From: Sanguinoderma infundibulare
Lineage: Eukaryota; Basidiomycota; Agaricomycetes; Polyporales; Polyporaceae
NCBI GenBank assembly: GCA_032821775.1
Contig: JAVLRN010000007.1
Span: 558,001 to 622,000 of the forward strand
Length of the DNA: 64,000 nt
Reading direction: 5' to 3'
Below the pieces are notes generated by a model, which saw only the letters and a list, made by a program, of their open reading frames with translations, did not search any database and was not told where the DNA came from. A program made the translations under genes and the position numbers. This document shows positions 33,723-45,191 of the stretch, piece by piece (position 1 is the first letter of the stretch; every line of letters starts with the position of its first letter).

Positions 33723-33833
33723 CTTCTTGTTCTCCCTGTTGCCCAAGTTCTCTGCCCTATCGCCAACCTCTGCCTTCTCAACCTCCCCGCCAAACCCTTG
33801 CGTCTTCAAGTCGTTATAGGGGGCGACGTTCAT
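33723..33833 (-). CDS. Short conserved-looking first exon, host-like fragment
   Basis: ATG at 33833 opens MNVAPYNDLKTQGFGGEVEK, then AEVGDRAENLGNRENKK, ending at a GTACGTGT donor. It is preceded (leftward transcription) by CT/GA-rich DNA with repeated CTCTCTCGG, like a fungal core promoter. It may be exon 1 of the coiled-coil gene next to it. Unassigned. Confidence 0.35.
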
Positions 33834-34177
33834 GGCAACAGGGTGACTAAGAGAGCGCGTCCGAGAGAGTAAGACCGAGAGACAGCACGACCGAGAGAGA
33901 GTCCGAGAGAAATCGACTGAGAGAGAGCGTGTCCGACAGCGTGTGATGGAGAGAGGGTGATCAAAAACGGGTGGTACACCCAAGAGCTTGGGGAAGCGTG
34001 AGGCGGGAGGCTCCAAGGACAGCGGCGATGTGGTGAGACAAGTGTTAGACGCTGTGATCTGGCTGCGCCTAGCGCCGATACGGTGTCTGACACTTCAAAG
34101 CTTCAAGTTCAACTCCTCTCACCACGTCACCACGTTGCCTCGACCATCTCCCACCATCGCCTTCGACGCTTCCGACC

Positions 34178-34839
34178 ATGGTCGATGATGACGGCAAACG
34201 CCTCAACTGGGACAACGGCGACGACAAGCAGCAGCCCCTTCCCCCATCAGCCTACGATTACTCCCCACGACAATCGTCATGCTGGGTCCCAATGATCTCT
34301 CTCTCGGTCCTCATCCTGTCTCTTTCGTCCGTAAACTCTGGACAGGGCCAACAAGCAGCGTCGACCAGAACGACCTCGACTACGGCTCCAATGCGTGGCC
34401 CATCACTCTCATCCACCAGATCCTCACCCGCTGCACGTCCTTGCTCGCCCTCGCCATCATCTGCATCGGCCAGGCACGCTGGTACCGCCTGGCCGGGGTC
34501 ATCCCTCCCTCGGTCCCTTCGCTCTGGCTTGGCCCTGTCCACGGGGAGGTCGACTACCGCCACCTTCCATGTGCGTCGAACCTCCGGAGCCTGACAAGCC
34601 TCGACACCTTCATGCTCGACACGGAGATATGTGATCTTGTTCTGTCCCCAAGCATTCTCATCCTCCGTCGGGTTTACTCGTCCGTGGACCGCGTCTCGTT
34701 GGCGTTCGATCAGCTGAAGTGCGTCGAGAGGGCGACAGTGTTGGAAAGGCTGGATATCGTGTGTTGCGGAGAGATGGAGGAGGAGGTAACGGTCACGTTG
34801 GAGGAGACGGTTAGCAGGTACGAGTATGATCTGAATTGA
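34178..34839 (+). pseudogene. F-box-family C-terminal (leucine-rich) fragment, captured
   Basis: Frame 34279-34839 reads YGSNAWPITLIHQILTRCTS, then LAGVIPPSVPSLWLGPVHGE, DYRHLPCASNLRSLTSLDT and ERATVLERLDIVCCGEMEEE. This is the tail pattern of mushroom F-box/leucine-rich proteins (leucine-rich strands, LGPVHG, FLDTEI, then a closing helix). The F-box itself is missing and the ATG frame at 34178 shifts into this one, so the copy is incomplete. It sits beside other host-like fragments inside the transposon. Confidence 0.5.
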
Positions 34840-34900
34840 GTCGTGCTCATCCCCAGGTCGTCTGTGTACAACGGGCGACTGGATACCATTGAGCCCTGCA

Positions 34901-35520
34901 ATGCCCTCGTCATCGCGCAAGCGGTCGCGCGATAACGAGACACCTAGCCAGAGTCACAAACACGAGAAGGCTGCAGAACAACAGCACCGTAAGTGCGAGC
35001 GCGATCGCCAGGCCGGTCAGAACGTCCTCGTGCTCTCCCAACAGCAGGCCCAGCAGCTGCCCCCTCCCGCCGTCGAGGTCCAGCCACCACCCCCACAACC
35101 CCCGCCCCCGCAGCCGGCCCCGGAGTACAAAGGTGAGGAGATTAGCCCGGAGGAGGCTCAGAAACGAGACCGGATCAGGGCCGCCGCATGCGAACGCCAA
35201 CGCAAGCACCGTCAGCTCGTCAAGGCCCAGAAGCTGCGTGAGCTCGGGCTCAACATGGGCAAAGATATCATGCCAGGCTTGGGCGAGGTCCTGTACCGCA
35301 CGAACGCCCAGGGCGAGTACCAGCAGGTGATCCCCCATGAGATGGCACCGCCCGCACCAGCACCCACACTCACACCCGCAGCAGCCGCCGCCACCGCACC
35401 CGATGCACGAGCCGCCGTTCCCGCAGGGGCAGCCGCTGGGGGGCCAGACGTTCGCGAGCACGCTGCTGCTGTCGTTCTTGTGCGCACCAATCATTGTGCA
35501 GGCTTGGGATCATTGGGATC
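34901..35520 (+). pseudogene. Proline/glutamine-rich conserved fungal protein fragment, frameshifted
   Basis: MPSSSRKRSRDNETPSQSHK opens a frame with RIRAAACERQRKHRQLVKAQ and KLRELGLNMGKDIMPGLGEV, then YRTNAQGEYQQVIPHEM. At about 35337 the sensible reading moves one frame: HQHPHSHPQQPPPPHPMHEP, then QGQPLGGQTFASTLLLSF and AWDHWDQQ. The basic R-ERQRKHR-LVK helix and the GGQTFASTLLLSF motif recall a widespread mushroom protein of unknown function, and a stretch seems missing between them. Frameshift plus internal deletion mark it as a dead captured copy. Confidence 0.5.
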
Positions 35521-35979
35521 AGCAGGTGTGTGCTTTGCTTTTTGCGGCTTTGCATCTCTCACTTCGCCATCCATATCCATATCTTTTCCATCAACGTTGG
35601 GGCTCCTTTTCTTGTGCATGTGCATCACCTTTTCGTTGTTCTCTCTTTGTGGCACCCACTTCGCCTTCTATATCCTTTCATCTTCTCACTGCAGGCCCTC
35701 TGATCATACCCTCAAATGCTTCAGAGTAAGTTCTTCCTCGCTCGCTCTCTATAGCTTCTTGACTGATCTCTTTCATATAGTACTTATGTCAGTAACTATG
35801 TTGTTCATTCAACCTGTTCTTGCTCGGTGCTAGTAGTTGTCGTTGATTGCCTGCACTAGTAGTCTGTAGCTATGACAATGTATTAGCTGCATTCATTATC
35901 AGCTTTCTATACCTATTTCTATGTGGTGTGTGCAAGTCCTGGATAGCCCTGCAGAAGTCTGAGGTACTGGACCTGTAGT

Positions 35980-36190
35980 CCTGCATTAGGAACAATTAGG
36001 AAGGATTAGGGGTAAATTAGCACTACTGTAGGGAAGGATTAGGGATAAAGTAGCACTACTGTAGCCACTTTATCCGTAACAAAAAAGGGGACCTCCCTAA
36101 TCTTAGGGAGCAGTTAGGCTAATGTTCCCTAACTCACTATTGCTTCTTATTTAGAATTAATGCCTACTTTTTAGTTGTATTTCCACCAAA
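35980..36190. other. AT-rich island at the right edge of the captured block
   Basis: Holds two direct copies of GGAAGGATTAGGG-TAAA-TAGCACTACTGTAG (36000-36064) and CTCACTATTGCTTCTTA. These resemble words at 31.2 kb, so the pair may mark the edges of a nested insertion. No gene seen. Confidence 0.4.
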
Positions 36191-36194
36191 TTAG

Positions 36195-39100
36195 CCTGGG
36201 GAGGTTTTTCCAGAGGAATATGCAAGCCGCCTCGAATATGCCTTCCGGTGCCGTCCCCCTGTCAACCACCGCAAACGGCGTTCTTGGCATGTCCATTTCC
36301 TGTCAGACTTTGCTGCCTTCCTCCAGGCTCTCGCAGTCGCAGATTTTCCGCGTATTCCACCGTTCGCTGCTGGATGTATTTGGGCCAACAATCTTCGGCA
36401 GCGTGCAGGAGAGACGACGTTCGATCCGGAAACGATTACGTTCGCTGGCCCTGGGCATAAGGCGTACAAGAAGGGAGTACTCGGCCGCCTTAAATGGGAG
36501 CCCGCCGGCGAGGAGGGCGATCTGTACGGGACCATTCCCGAGGATCAGCTGTATAACGTTTGGTGGGATCAGCATCGACGCGGTACGTAGCGGTCAGACT
36601 GCATTGATCCTACTCTCGCTAATTTCTATGCTACATTTAGTGCTGAATGAGCCGCATCTGTCGCTCCCGATTAAAGCTGTGGAGAATGCGGAACGCTCCC
36701 GCCTGGCTGCCGCAGAAATGCAGAATACAAAAACATCCCACCATGCACGACCGGCCACCAGCGGGACGATAGGGAAACAGGGTACGGGTCATGGCTTCGG
36801 CACTGCAGTGATTCACTACTTACATTCTATTTCAGACACAATTGGCAGTGGTGCCGCCGACGACGATGAGATGGCCGTCGATGGCGGTGATCACGACACC
36901 GGCACCTCGAAACCGACATCGGCACGTCGTGTTGACGCATCGACGGCCGTCCTCGATCGGGACACTTCCGGCATCACCGCTAGCGGGCGCATGTTGCGCT
37001 CGTCATCTCGCCAGACGGCCGCAGAACCGGACTCAGATGGGGAGAGCAAAATCGATGTGGATGATGAGCCGGAGGCCGTCGGTACCTCGAAGAAGAAGTC
37101 GGGACATCGCGGCCGCCAGCCCGCAAAGGCTGTGAATCGGAACCCGCCAACGGACAGCTCTGCCGGGCCTCGCTTGCGGTCCGTCTCTCGATCCAGAGGT
37201 GCCGGTACCTCTACTTCACGCTCCACCGCTACCGTGCGTCCATCATCCACGAAGCCGCGCCCGAGACCTGCCGGAAAGGCTCAGTCCAGTGCCGGCACCT
37301 CCAGCAAGCCTTCCGGAAAGGTAGCGAAGACCCCGAATGAGCTCACGGAGGAGAATTCCGCAGGTGCCATCGTGCCACGATCGGGGCAGCGAAGCAAGGG
37401 TCTTCGGACCTTGTACGATATTGCGCCGGAGCAAATTGAATTCCGATGGGTACCGCACGTACGTGTATTTGTCTTCTACCATGTGTTTTTGACTGATATA
37501 TTATCAGCCGCGTCCATGCGAGCGGTGCCGGGGAAGGGACGAGCCGTGTCTTGTTATGCTGTTGATGTCTTCCGCTTGCAAGAGATGCCTATCCGCAAAG
37601 CACGGCTGTTCGCTCGCGTTCAACATCAAGATCGAGGTTCCTCTCGCGATTTATCTTGGGTTTGCCGTCTGGCGCATGCGTTCCTCTCCTGACCTCTATG
37701 AAACTCCAAATTTCTCCCCTACGAAGCTCCCGAAAACGTTTCCTGCCCAGGAAACATACGAGTGGTTTTCAAAGCAGTGGCGCGCGATTCCTCGGACGAA
37801 AGAGGCGAAAGCCAGTGCTCTTCGCGGAGCCACTCGACCTGAGGCTGCCGGTGATGCTCATGATGATGCTGAACAGTCTGCTGATGAGCCGGGACGTGGT
37901 CGCGGTAGTCGGGCAAGGAGGGGTTCAGTCGCTCGGGCATCTCGTTCTCTGTCACGGGCACAATCACGCGATTCGACTACTCTTCCCGGCTCCTCTCGTG
38001 TTTCTGCAGAGCCGCCTCCGGCTTCTCCAACAACAGTATCCCGCCGCACATCGCCATCGTTGGCAGGTCACATGTCGGTCGACCGGGAGGATGCAGACGA
38101 CGAGCTCCGACTTGCGGCAGATTCCGGGACGACTGGGACATCGCGTACGTCTCGTGCAGCTCTTCGAGGAGCGGCGCAGACCTCAAACTCGCGTCCCGGA
38201 CGGTCGAGAAGATCGCGTGCATCCGTGCCAATCGTGGTACTCCCGACCAAGGTGGACGAGGCCGCATTTTCTACAACGCTTCAGCGTGCCCCTCCTGCTC
38301 TCCCACTCAGGCACCGGAGCTCTGGACCTGCCACTCGGACCGAGTGGACTGTCGGTAGCATCAAAGGTGCGATTTGATTGCACATATATCCGTTGGCAGC
38401 TTGCTGATCTTGCGCTGCACAGGATCATGGAAGGATCTGCCGCGGGTGACGAAGGACATGTATCGTGGACTGTATCGAGTGGCCAACCCGCCGCATGCAG
38501 ACGGAACCGCAAACGCAGCACCGATCGTGCCTCGCATCGATCGCGATGGTTTCGAGATCCTGGACAGCCTTCGAATCCATCCAGCCGACCTGCCGGACGG
38601 GTCAGATGCGACTGATTTCCAGGCGTTCCGATTCACGGATCCCCTCGCGCAGATGATCGAGGCAACAAAAGCTAAATTCGATGAAATTGTCTCACTGGGT
38701 ACCGCTCTCACGCGCGACGCCGTCATGTTGCGACGAGAGGCCAGCATTGTTACCAACACTCGGAACGAGATTCACAGCACTGCCCTTGCATCGGAAGACG
38801 GCTGGGACGCTTATCATGGCTTGGTTTGATACAGCGACCTTCTCGGTGACCATCTCGTCAATGCCCTGGAGTCCATTGCGGCACTTCGCGACATCCTTGC
38901 TCGTTTCTCGGCAGCATTCTCGAGTATCCCGCCAGTTCCGTTGAACTGGATCGCGATGCGGGACATGCTGCAGCTCGTCCAGGACCTTCGAACCCTATAC
39001 GCAACAGCATTGGAGCGCATGCATATGTTTGAGGAAGACTTCCGTCCTGTCCGGGAGCGGTTACGCCGTGTGCAGGTCCAGGTGGACCGCAACGAGGACG

Positions 39101-39831
39101 AGTTGGCAATGTTTGCGAACATGGCTGCCTCCACATGCGAGCCGATGGTGCGCAATCTTGGCCAGCATCTCGCCGGCAGCATCGCGCTGCTCGACAGCCG
39201 TATGTGGCAGCTCGAGGGAGTGGAGACAGAGGTGCCGGATGCCTCGCGCATCGGAGAGGAGGCGGAGGCGGAGGTCATGCGGCAGCTCGAACGAGTGGAG
39301 AGCGAGGTGCCGGAAGCTTTTCGCACAGCCGAGGAGGCAGAGGCAGAGGTCGCAGAGGTCGCGATGGAGGATGTGCCGGTTGCTCAAGGTAGAGAGGCTG
39401 AGGTTCCTGGACTGTGGGACACAACGGTTGGTGAACTTTTCAGCGCGGTCAAAGACTTGTCAGAACATGTCGACACTTTGGAGCGTGGACTTCCCCAGCG
39501 TAACGAGGACGACATGAAGCTTGCTGTCTCGACATACCTCACAGAACGCGGTCTCTCAGACGACCTCCTGTGCGGACTCGCGGTGGCTCTGACCACTGGT
39601 ACTGGCGATGCCCCCACAGGCGGCAGCATCAGCGTTGGGCCCCAGTCCTTCAATATCCAGGTGATCGCACGCCGTGGAGGAGAGCATGAGGATGACGATG
39701 GTGGCGGATCATCATCGCAAGCAGCTCCTCCCGCTGGTGAGCAGCCACCAGATCTCGGCATAGCTGCCTCTCCTTCTTCATCCAGACCTGTTGCTAGAGG
39801 AACGCGAGCTCGAGCTGCCAGAGGAAAGTAG
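36195..39831 (+). CDS. Element gene 2: Zn(II)2Cys6-like coiled-coil protein, one internal stop
   Basis: Exons are read from 36195-36582, 36641-36781, 36836-37458 and 37508 onward, with a later intron 38372-38425. The first recognised exon follows an AG acceptor, so the start lies upstream. Exon 1 is a compact domain ending GEEGDLYGTIPEDQLYNVWW. A disordered basic Ser/Thr/Pro region follows. Then come PCERCRGRDEPC and ACKRCLSAKHGC, spaced C-x2-C-x6-C-x9-C-x2-C-x6-C, exactly a Zn2Cys6 cluster. Later parts include WKDLPRVTKDMYRGLY and a long coiled coil (39000-39500), ending RAARGK. TGA at 38827-38829 interrupts an otherwise open frame; CGA would restore Arg. I infer a DNA-binding accessory factor of the element. 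Confidence 0.7.
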
Positions 39832-39996
39832 AGGATGCATAAAACGAAAGCGCTGTGTACAATGTACGTTACATATGGAGTGGTCGTGAATGTCTCTGGA
39901 ATCAATGCCTTAGCGAATTTCTACATGTACATATCTGAACGAGATGCTGAATACGAGGAAACGTGGTTGGAAAATTAATGGAGGGGGACGAGAGTT

Positions 39997-42972
39997 CTAT
40001 GTAGCCGTTTTCTTCTTCCGCGTCGAGCGCCGCCTGGTGGCACCTCCTGCGGCTGCCGAAGTGCTCTCGGCAGCCGGCGGAGGTGCCGCTACCTGTTTTC
40101 CCTTCCCCTTCAACACTGGCGAATCGCGCGCAACATCTGCCGAATGCGTAGCCGACTCCAAGGCGTCAGAACAAGCCTGCAACACGATCGCCCGATGTCC
40201 AACCACCAGGTTCGAGTTCGCCATGTAGTCCGGCAGGCGAGTCGTCTGCGTGTTGGATTTCTGAGCCTCTGCGAGAAGCGACAAATCACGCAGCACGATG
40301 CCCAGGACGAGGCAGTAGCGTTGTGTGTCTGCCGGTCCAGCGGCGGCCTCAACGCCTCTCTTGATCCAGTTCAAGAGGGTCTCGACGGTCTTCGCAGACG
40401 CCTGCACGGTAGCCGGCACATGTGCGCCCTTGAACGCCCAGGTTCCCCAGAGCACGGGAGCTCTCGCGGGAATACCACAGAGCTGCTGGAGCTGAGATGT
40501 ATGTCAGTGAGACTGTGTACCATGCAGCGATACCAACCGTACCTTGTCACCCATCCGCATGATCATACCTTGATAGTCCTGTTCATCGGACAGCCCAACA
40601 AGAAATTGGTGGCGCGCATACGCATTGTAGCCTATGGCCGTTGGTGTGAGCAGTGGAAGGGTTTGCGGCTGTTCCGGACATGTGTTGCCTCTTGCGTCCG
40701 TGGTCGCAGCGTCGAAGCTGTCACTTTGAGCCTCTGGGGCGTTGAATGGTTCGGGATTGGCTGCACGACCTGCATAACCAGCCACAGAGTCGGTCTCAGC
40801 GGAAGCCGACACAGCGGGAGCTTGAACGCGCTGTGGATCGGATGAGGGAACGGATGGATGAACGGGAGAGGTACGGTTTCCGAGAGAGCCGACATCAGCA
40901 GCGGTTGCGGTGCCAATTGTAGGGAGTGTGCTCACCAGTGATCCGAGATGATCGGGAGCAGGAGCTGAAATCCGAGAGACAGTGGGGGCACGAGCAATTG
41001 GTACCAGTTGCTCGACAGGGAGAGAGGCAGGTAGGATGTCCCCGACGCTCTCACCATCGCTCACCATATCGTCTGCACCCTCCAGCAACCAATCTTCCAC
41101 CTCGTCATCGGACACCTCCGGCTCGTCTGCGGCATCCGGAACAAATGAAGGGTCACCGTCGTCGTCACTTTCTTCGGCATTCTCGGTCGCGGCAGCATCC
41201 ACATCAACTTCGGAAGCGAGCCACGGCCGGGGTCCGCTGTTGTCCTGTCCGGAGGCCTTCATCTGCCGACGCGGCCGTGATGGTCCGGGCGTTGGAGGGG
41301 GTGCCGGAGAAGAGCTCGCTCTCTCTGCCTGAAGCGCAGCCCGGACCTTTTCGATATCCATGGAGAGGGCACGCTGGACTCGTGATCCGACATCCAGCAC
41401 AGTTGGCTGAGATGGCGCAGGGCTGCCGGGAGCGTTCGACAGGCTTCCGGGAGTGTTTGATCGAGTGTTGTCGCCGGTGGCAGGGGGACCGGTCTCGAAG
41501 TCGGGAACACGAACCGCTTTTTTCGTGCGCCGAGTTTCCGAAGCGGCTTCGAAGCTGCCGGCATACACGGCAGGGATGTAGATGCGATGGGTGCAGGGGC
41601 CGGACTCATAGTGACTGAAGCGGAAGCGGCGGGGAGGGGTGTCCAGGTCAAAACGATCGGGAGCTTCCATTCGGATGACATGGTTGAAGAACGCGAGAAG
41701 CTCCGGCTCATTCAGTTTGCTTGGTTCTTGAAAGCTGAACCCTTCCGGCAGCATACCAGGCTCGAAGAAGGACACAGGATGCTGCCCCAACGACTGCCAT
41801 GGCGCTGAGCGCACCTCCCGCCCAGTCGCGTGACCTGCATTGTGTCAGTGAGACAATACATGGCGGGGAAGGGCATGTCGAGCATGTACTGTAGTGTTGC
41901 TTGAAGTATTCCCGGAATATGTCCTGCCGACGGCTGTTCAGAACGCCGTTGCCGTTCTCCTCGTTCACCAGGATAGGAGTGCCGTCTGCATATAACGCGA
42001 ACTGAAAGGGGGCTGCACGAACGCGCTTGATTCCTTTGATGAACTCGAGTGTATCGGGCTCAGCAAGGTCGGGACGGAGTGCTGCTTGAAAGAACGTCCA
42101 TGCCTGCCGGCGAAAGTCTTTGTCCCATCCCGGCACGTTCCGAAACAGCGGCGAACTGCTGTCAGACTGATTCCAGAGCTGGGACGTGTCGTAGCTATCG
42201 GAATCCGTATGTCAGTTTGTATTGCAAGCTGCCGGGACATCGATAGACTTACACGGCAGCACGCATCTTGCCATTCGTATCCTCGAACATGCCGTAGATG
42301 AAGATCGGCATGTTGCACTGTTCTAAAAAGAGGCTTGTGACGGCACGCATCCACGATGGTGCCCTCCTCTCAGCCATCCTGGTAAATGTACCGGGAGGGT
42401 CAGGCTGGCAGCACGCATGGGCAACTGTGAACGTACATTGGCTTCAGATCCTCGTCTGGACCCTGCTGACTCCAAAGCTCGGCCAACCTGTAATAGACCA
42501 ACTGATCCTCTGCTGAGAGCTGAAGCCACAGGTTTCGGCAGGTCGCGTTCCAGGCGACAATGTATGCGCGATCGTCGGGATCGCCGCTCGATTGTTCCTC
42601 GCCCAGTGTCTGTCGAATGAGGTCTGTGTTCTTCATGCCGAAGACGCGCTGAGGATGAAAGGATTGGTTGATGCGGAGTGGAAGGCGAACGCGCTTGCGA
42701 GTGTCGGCATTGTTTTGGAACCAATTTCACACCTTCTGCTCTGCGGAATCAGCAATTTGTGAGCATACTCCAGGAAAAAATGGACATACGGCAACAAAGA
42801 GGTCGACAATGTAGACGTTGGTGGAGTCTAGATTGCGGCTCTCGATGATGACCTTGGCACACTCCTCGCGGAGAGCTTCCTTCCCGGCCGCTGCTGTGTT
42901 GCGATAGTCGACGAGGCGCGAGTTGAGATACGTCTCATCCGCATTGGACAGATCGCTAGGGCGCAGAGGCAT
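39997..42972 (-). CDS. Element gene 3: homeodomain/HMG-like protein, one internal stop
   Basis: Runs leftward from ATG 42972. Exon 1 (42972-42790) ends NVYIVDLFVA. The next exon opens KV-stop-NWFQNNADTRKRVR, resembling helix 3 of homeodomains (KV-NWF-N). The stop is TGA 42727-42729, where CGA (Arg) is expected. Then YIVAWNATCRNLWLQLSAED, with a box of aromatic residues, resembles HMG-like segments found next to such helices in mushroom transposon proteins. Further exons contain WDKDFRRQAWTFFQAALRPD, FSHYESGPCTHRIYIPAVYA, a long acidic Ser/Pro region and QTTRLPDYMANSNLVVGHRA, ending with a basic RRRSTRKKKTAT. About 850 residues. Probably a DNA-binding accessory protein; the exact role is unknown. 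Confidence 0.68.
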
Positions 42973-43269
42973 TGGCAAAAGTTACAGCTGGATTAGGAGG
43001 TCAGAGAGAATACTAGCCGGAAGACAACATAATCAATATGGAATGGACGTACAGACATGCCACTGAATAACGGCTCGTAGGATACTGTGGAGGGTGCGTG
43101 CCGCCTGTCTTTGAGTCAAATAGCGGAGGTCAGAGCGGTTGCGCTGGGTGCCGACACAGGGGGAGACAAGCGAGACATACGGTGGTGGCAGAGAAATGAA
43201 GCTGGGCGTAAGGGAACGGCGGGAAAGGTGCTCTGCCGGTCTAGCTTTCGTCGGATCAAGGGGGTAGGC

Positions 43270-43278
43270 TAATAAATA
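43270..43278 (+). promoter_or_regulatory. Possible TATA box of the TET/JBP gene
   Basis: TAATAAATA about 50 bp before the ATG at 43325, in the gap between the divergent gene 3 and the dioxygenase. Confidence 0.4.
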
Positions 43279-43324
43279 TCGCGCTGTTCCGTGCAACTAA
43301 GTAACTGTATTTGGTAAGTGGATA

Positions 43325-45094
43325 ATGCCGGCCGGGTGCACAGCTTTCTTAAGCGATCAATCAAATCATGTTTTCGGCTATTGGGATCCTCTGAATATCC
43401 AACTTCGCCCCAAGTGCGCATTTTCGCAGCTGTTTGCACGGTCTCCTGTCATGGACAACGTACTCCACACCCCATCTGCCCAATTCCAACGCCGTGCAGC
43501 GACTGCACAGTTTATAGTCGACCTCGAACAGTATTTCACGAAGCACGGTGATAACATAACGCCCCACCAGCAGCTCATTTCGCAATGGCCCTTGCCCCCT
43601 GATCACCTGGATCGAGTTGCGGTGGACGACTGCCGAACCGTCGCCTTCACGCTGTCCAAAGCCCGCTCCAATCAATGTATGTATCTGATTCATTCCAATA
43701 GCACTGTTCACACTGATTTCTTCCAGATTCCGTGAATTGGGATGCAACGGCGTACGCCCATGAGGTCTCCCAAAAGGTCATTCCTGACCTGGAGGTGGAG
43801 AATCGTCTGATGCAGAAGTATGAACCGCTCATCAGCGTCGAGGAGTTCCATGCCCGATGCGACTGGAACCTTCCGTTGGTCGTCGACCCAGCCGTCTTTA
43901 CAGATAAGAATGGTCGAGTTCTTGCCTGGTCGCTCCCGAACGTTCTCTCCGAGAATCGGCAGGTATGTATTACGTTGCGGCAGCTGCACCGGGGGTGCTG
44001 ATCATCGGAAACAGCAAAAGATATTAAAGACGACGCGGATCCTTGAGGCTCAGCTGACAATCAAGACGGCGGAAGCCAACCAGCCGATCACGAAAGGATG
44101 GCGCACGGCGGACACCTTTTTCTCAAAAGGGGCTGAATGGGACTCGGGGACGGTTCTACTCTATCCAGCGGGGTTTCAGCAAGGGCACACGGTACGACCG
44201 GCAGCTGAAATTCATTTCCGGCACCTACTGATCTCCACGACAGGGTCAACGCTTTGATCCGGCACCTAGCATGGACGTGCGGTCAGCCCGAGCTTCCGAC
44301 TGGATGCTGGACTTTGAGGAGTCTGGCGGTATCCTGGATGGGATCCTCGCGGTAGCTCATCCAGAACTATACGAGGCCAGCCAAGACCTGATGGAGCGGT
44401 GTGTCATGAGACACGCATCTTGCGCTTCCCTCATGGCCACCTGGCCCACGACTTTCACATCTGTGCAGATCATTGTGAATCACTCGACTCTCCGCCACCG
44501 CGACACCAGTGCGATGCCAGGTTGGCTCGACCTGCTGCTCACGCTCGGCAGCTACGGTGAGACAGGTATCTTTGAGATTCGTAATCTCGGCATCTCGCTC
44601 CCGTACGGTTCCGGCTCCGTGGTTTTGCCAACCTCGAGGCTTCTCATTCACGGCGTTCCGAATGTGCCGAAGGATCGCATTGCATACGCGTTGTACATGA
44701 ACAAGGCCGTGTACGAGTGGTTCAAGGTGCCGATGGTCGGCACAACGCAGCTAGCCACATCCGGTGAGTCCTTCGTTGGCTGAGCCGGTCCACATGATTC
44801 ACCTCCTGTTCAGAGAACGCAGACGTTGTGGATGACGTGCCGAGCGGAGCTGGACCACACGCGGCAGATCAGCAGGACCTCCCGGCACCCATTGATAAGG
44901 GAAAGGGCAGGGAAATCGAACCGCCGGCTCCCGTGGCACCGGCAGCCGACGGGAGAGGGGATGGAGGTGCCAGTGCGGAACGCGATGAGCCGATGGATGA
45001 GGAGTCTGATCTGATGGAGGAAGAGGAGTCAGATCTGACGGAGGAAGAGGAGGATGCGGATGGCGAAACAGACGGCAATGACATGGAGGAGTAG
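43325..45094 (+). CDS. TET/JBP-family 2-oxoglutarate/Fe(II) dioxygenase (5-methylcytosine oxidase type)
   Basis: Members oxidise 5-methylcytosine or thymine in DNA. Exons are 43325-43676, 43727-43962, 44015-44191, 44244-44763 and 44814-45094, all joining in frame. An in-frame ATG at 43451 is an alternative start. The catalytic double-stranded beta-helix lies in exon 4: HSTLRHRDTSAMPGWLDLLL contains the H-x-D iron ligands. Then come LGSYGETGIFEIRNLGISLP, YGSGSVVLPTSRLLIHGVPN with the distal His, and DRIAYALYMNKAVYEW with the 2-oxoglutarate-binding Arg. This order and spacing are those of the fungal TET/JBP group that travels with KDZ transposons. The tail is acidic (MDEESDLMEEEESDLTEEEE). The gene sits head to tail with the transposase, about 100 bp before it. 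All key residues are present; activity on DNA is inference. Confidence 0.85.
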
Positions 45095-45191
45095 AGTACC
45101 AACACGGCATCAAACATTTGTCGCTCCCCATCCCCCTGCGCGTGCCACTGTCTATGATACTGTGATGGCTAGATGACGATTCTTAAATGCA

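Noticed and set aside
36175..36575. ATG-started frame at 36175 as the start of element gene 2
   Set aside because: The frame that continues sensibly into the later exons is different, begins after an AG acceptor at 36194, and contains the conserved-looking domain; the ATG frame has biased, motif-free composition.
38820..38925. An intron removing the TGA at 38827 in element gene 2
   Set aside because: The only GT-AG option close by either is 11 bases long or shifts the reading frame away from the continuing coiled coil.
40926..41618. 230-codon plus-strand frame opposite element gene 3
   Set aside because: Arg/Pro/His-rich antisense shadow of the acidic Ser/Pro region; no family features.
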